Below, one piece after another: positions 62,371 to 64,000 of a DNA stretch of 64,000 nucleotides. The position numbers were made by a program, and so were the translations under genes. Position 1 is the stretch's first letter, and each line of letters begins with the position of its first letter. The notes beneath the pieces are model-generated. The model was not told where the DNA came from. It did no database searches and saw only the letters and a list, made by a program, of their open reading frames with translations. This stretch comes from Anopheles merus (taxonomy: Eukaryota > Arthropoda > Insecta > Diptera > Culicidae), in assembly GCF_017562075.2 (NCBI RefSeq), contig NC_054082.1, positions 61,548,906-61,612,905 on the forward strand, given 5' to 3'.

Positions 62371-62733
62371 GGGACTGGGTGACTGGCCCTGCGCCCACGT
62401 GGCCGTTTTATTTAGCGTCGGGTTGCCCCCCCCCCCCCCCGACGTTCAGGCACCCAGTTTCCCGGGATACTCACCCCCCTCCTGGTTCGCCATATGCCAC
62501 CATCCGCCCAAGGGGTTGGATCTAGCCCGTGTACCCAAGCTAGGATATATGAAGGCACATGTTACCACTCTGCACGACGAGGACGTGTCGGAATAGGAGT
62601 TGGATGGGAGAGCCTATGTTATCCCTCGGAGGGCTTCGGATCCCATCCCATTACAGAGCAAATTTAAAGTAATTTTATGTATTACTTTATTTTAATATTG
62701 CAAAGGCCCCTGCGCGCGCCACGCAATTATCTT

Positions 62734-63382
62734 CAATAAATATGCAAAGCTGTATGAAGTCAACATATGGAGATGGGTTGCTGGTGTGATTGATGAGCAG
62801 ATCGGAAGTGTGATATTTAAGGTTTTAACCACATCTGGCAGAACGCTCCTTTCACACATAAATCAGCTGGGTCATCGGTACAACATAAATAGTCAGCATG
62901 ATGCTCAACAAGATGAAATGGAGTCTACAATGTTCTTCAATGGATTGTTAGATGCTTTATTAGCAGTGGCGGATTAAGGGTATCGGGGGCCCTAGGCGGA
63001 AAGACAAGTTGAGGCCCCCTGTGTCACAGGTTCTAACATTTTTGCTGACGGGGGGGGGGGGTGCATGATTCGACAGTCTTGGGGCCCCAACGACCATCTT
63101 TCCGGGGGCCCTTGTCGCTAGTACTCTGTCCATATGGCATACTACAGAATGGCGATCTACGGGGCCCCTAAATCGGCGGGGCCCCAGGCGACCGCCTAGT
63201 CCGCTTACCGTTAGATCCGCCACTGGGTATTAGTCATTGTTGTTCCTCATCACCAGTACCTGATACCTGTTCCAACTCTAAGCCGTCCTTGTATTCGTCT
63301 ATGTCATCAGATGCACCATCCTTTAGTGTACCGTCATCATCGTCATCAACTGCAGCATCGCAATTATCATCAGCAGCAATAA
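62734..63382 (+). pseudogene. pol: G1 pol C-terminus, continuation after the L3 insertion
   Basis: The frame carries a gypsy integrase C-terminal signature (EVNIWRWVAGVIDEQIG, later SHINQL), the segment expected just after the FNAGDPI motif that stops at 51516. It is interrupted by M3 (62964-63225). Removing M3 leaves an open frame to a stop at 63380-63382 through a histidine-rich tail (many HH and HQ pairs). I cannot tell whether that tail is genuine pol or an accidental reading of the (TCA)n-rich DNA here. The opposite strand reads as an acidic low-complexity ORF, which I treat as a shadow. Confidence 0.65.
62964..63225. mobile_element. M3: 262-bp relative of the GGGGCCCC hAT family, in G1
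   Basis: Ends CAGTGGCGGATTAAG and, inverted, CAGTGGCGGATCTAAC. The interior is rich in GGGGCCCC and contains a G run (63051-63061). Flanks TTTATTAG (62956-62963) and GGTATTAG (63226-63233) match at 6 of 8 bases. The end type and content match H2L and H2R. Confidence 0.85.
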
Positions 63383-63515
63383 CATCATCACAACCATCGT
63401 CATCGTCATCAATGTTATCGTCTTCAGTTTTACCGTCTTCTGTGAATGTTTGTCTCCACGTCGCTCCTCGCGTGTCAGAAGAACGCCACCGTGGATGGAA
63501 GCGTATCGGCAGTAT

Positions 63516-63528
63516 TAAGAAGGGGGGA
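63516..63528 (+). promoter_or_regulatory. G1 polypurine tract
   Basis: A purine run containing AGAAGGGGGGA lies directly before TGTTGG, the usual position of the plus-strand primer next to a 3' LTR. Confidence 0.7.
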
Positions 63529-63747
63529 TGTTGGCAACCACCCTGTGCCTGTACCGCTGCACCAAGACAGCTCGCAATGACAGTTGTACTGTGCTTGTAG
63601 AGGTGCGTGTGCGGTGCAGGACACGATCGACAGATCGTTCTACGAAGAGAGATCGTTGATCGTCGGGACAGAACAGACCACCTTTTTAACGTGTTATAAT
63701 TTATATTTAAATACGTTAATAAATAAGTAATAGTACCAAGGAACACA
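63529..63747 (+). repeat. G1 3' LTR, right boundary approximate
   Basis: Starts TGTTGGCAAC right after the purine tract and contains AATAAATAAG near its end. The right end is placed at the ACACA of 63743-63747 because insect LTRs of this type usually end in CA. The 5' LTR is outside the window, so this end could not be verified. Confidence 0.55.
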
Positions 63748-63832
63748 AAAGATGTTAAATTGTTATTATTTTATTATCATTAACACCATAAGTAGTGTAA
63801 CTGTCAAAATTATCTTGAACGAAATTTTTACT

Positions 63833-63995
<163 letters not shown>

Positions 63996-64000
63996 GTTTC

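Larger units (their letters stand above)
58201..62686 (-). mobile_element. R2: RTE-clade LINE, near full length, split by H3
   Basis: On the - strand: GC-rich leader (62686-62371) including a G/C homopolymer (62427-62440 on +), endonuclease-RT ORF from 62370 to 58220, and an (AAC)n tail at 58201-58212. Flanking TTATTTTAAGTATTG (58186-58200) and TTATTTTAATATTG (62687-62700) look like a 14-15-bp duplication with one base difference. H3 is inserted at 60032-61149. Confidence 0.88.
51517..62733 (+). mobile_element. L3: CR1/Jockey-group LINE 3' end in G1, split by B3, R2 and another insert
   Basis: Pieces: 51517-51770 (RT thumb region), 52632-52721 and 57828-58200 (C-terminus and 3' end, separated by B3), and 62701-62733 (3' tail after R2). 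The possible flanking duplication is CAATAA (51511-51516, 62734-62739). It is 5' truncated, starting in the RT at CCVISFTRKKDPI. Confidence 0.72.
48217..63747 (+). mobile_element. G1: outermost Ty3/gypsy LTR retrotransposon, 5' part off-window
   Basis: Gag, protease, RT, RNase H and integrase remnants run on the + strand from 48217 to about 51516. The integrase C-terminal region resumes at about 62734, followed by a purine tract and an LTR. At its left edge the gag begins mid-domain exactly where the LTR of G2 ends (48216), so G2 (and everything nested in it) appears to be inserted in G1's gag, with the 5' LTR left of this window. The hexamer caataa (51511-51516 and 62734-62739) may be the duplication made by L3. 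The reading frame is off by one across that join, so exact breakpoints are uncertain. Coding regions carry stops and frameshifts; the copy is dead. Confidence 0.75.

Noticed and set aside
63234..63746. Acidic ORF on the - strand at the right edge
   Set aside because: It is the reverse reading of a (TCA)n-rich stretch and runs into the G1 LTR; low complexity only.

Overview
The window looks like insect heterochromatin, most likely from a mosquito and perhaps Anopheles. That is inferred from the mix of BEL/Pao and Ty3/gypsy elements, RTE and Jockey/CR1-type LINEs, hAT elements and a short tRNA-derived SINE. I see no host gene, rRNA, tRNA gene or CRISPR array. Essentially every base up to about 63.75 kb is transposon sequence.

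Labels used below. G1 = outermost gypsy (+, 48217-63747, 5' part off-window). G2 = gypsy (-, 5509-48216). B1, B2, B3 = BEL/Pao elements (1-3427 -, 5606-44990 -, 52722-57827 +). H1 = hAT-type element with palindrome arrays (7780-40275). G3 = gypsy (-, 8969-39874). G4 = gag-only gypsy derivative (+, 16736-25252). L1 = Jockey-type LINE (20336-24539). R1 and R2 = RTE LINEs (28703-36132 +; 58201-62686 -). L2 and L3 = CR1/Jockey-group LINEs (36245-38170; 51517-62733). H2L and H2R = GGGGCCCC-rich hAT-type elements (3428-5508; 29868-34808). H3 = hAT-type element with 76-bp repeats (60032-61149). M1, M2, M3 = short hAT-type elements (33890-34190; 45255-46034; 62964-63225). S1 = SINE (52171-52355).

Layout: the elements are stacked inside one another, and most steps can be proved by matching the sequence on both sides of each insertion. 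The longest chain is G1 > G2 > B2 > H1 > G3 > R1 > H2R > M1, eight levels. The halves of B2 lie 32.5 kb apart (5606-7779 and 40276-44990), and its RNase H reading frame rejoins exactly when one copy of TTGTAGCG is removed. G2's reverse transcriptase is likewise split between 44996+ and 5509-5605. G4 sits in G3 (TGCG duplication), and L1 sits in G4 (12-bp duplication). H2L, which carries B1, sits in G2 at the left edge. On the right side, G1's pol is interrupted by L3. L3 is itself interrupted by an unassigned 0.86-kb insert (with S1), by B3, and by R2 (with H3). G1 then resumes at about 62734, carries M3, and ends with a purine tract and a 3' LTR. The window closes with an (AT)n(GT)n microsatellite.

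A 5.76-kb direct tandem duplication (7293-13051 / 13052-18812) spans parts of B2, H1, G3 and G4. The copies differ almost only in homopolymer lengths, so it is either very recent or an assembly artefact.

Most coding regions are broken. The best preserved are the B2 gag-pol 5' ORF, the B3 gag-pol ORF (RNase H missing, LTRs identical), the L2 RT ORF and the G4 gag. The most unusual objects are G4 (gag kept, pol absent, a small membrane-type leader ORF, and the same primer-binding site as the pol-bearing G3 around it), B3 (apparently young yet enzyme-deficient), and the hAT-type elements that carry regularly spaced palindromes.
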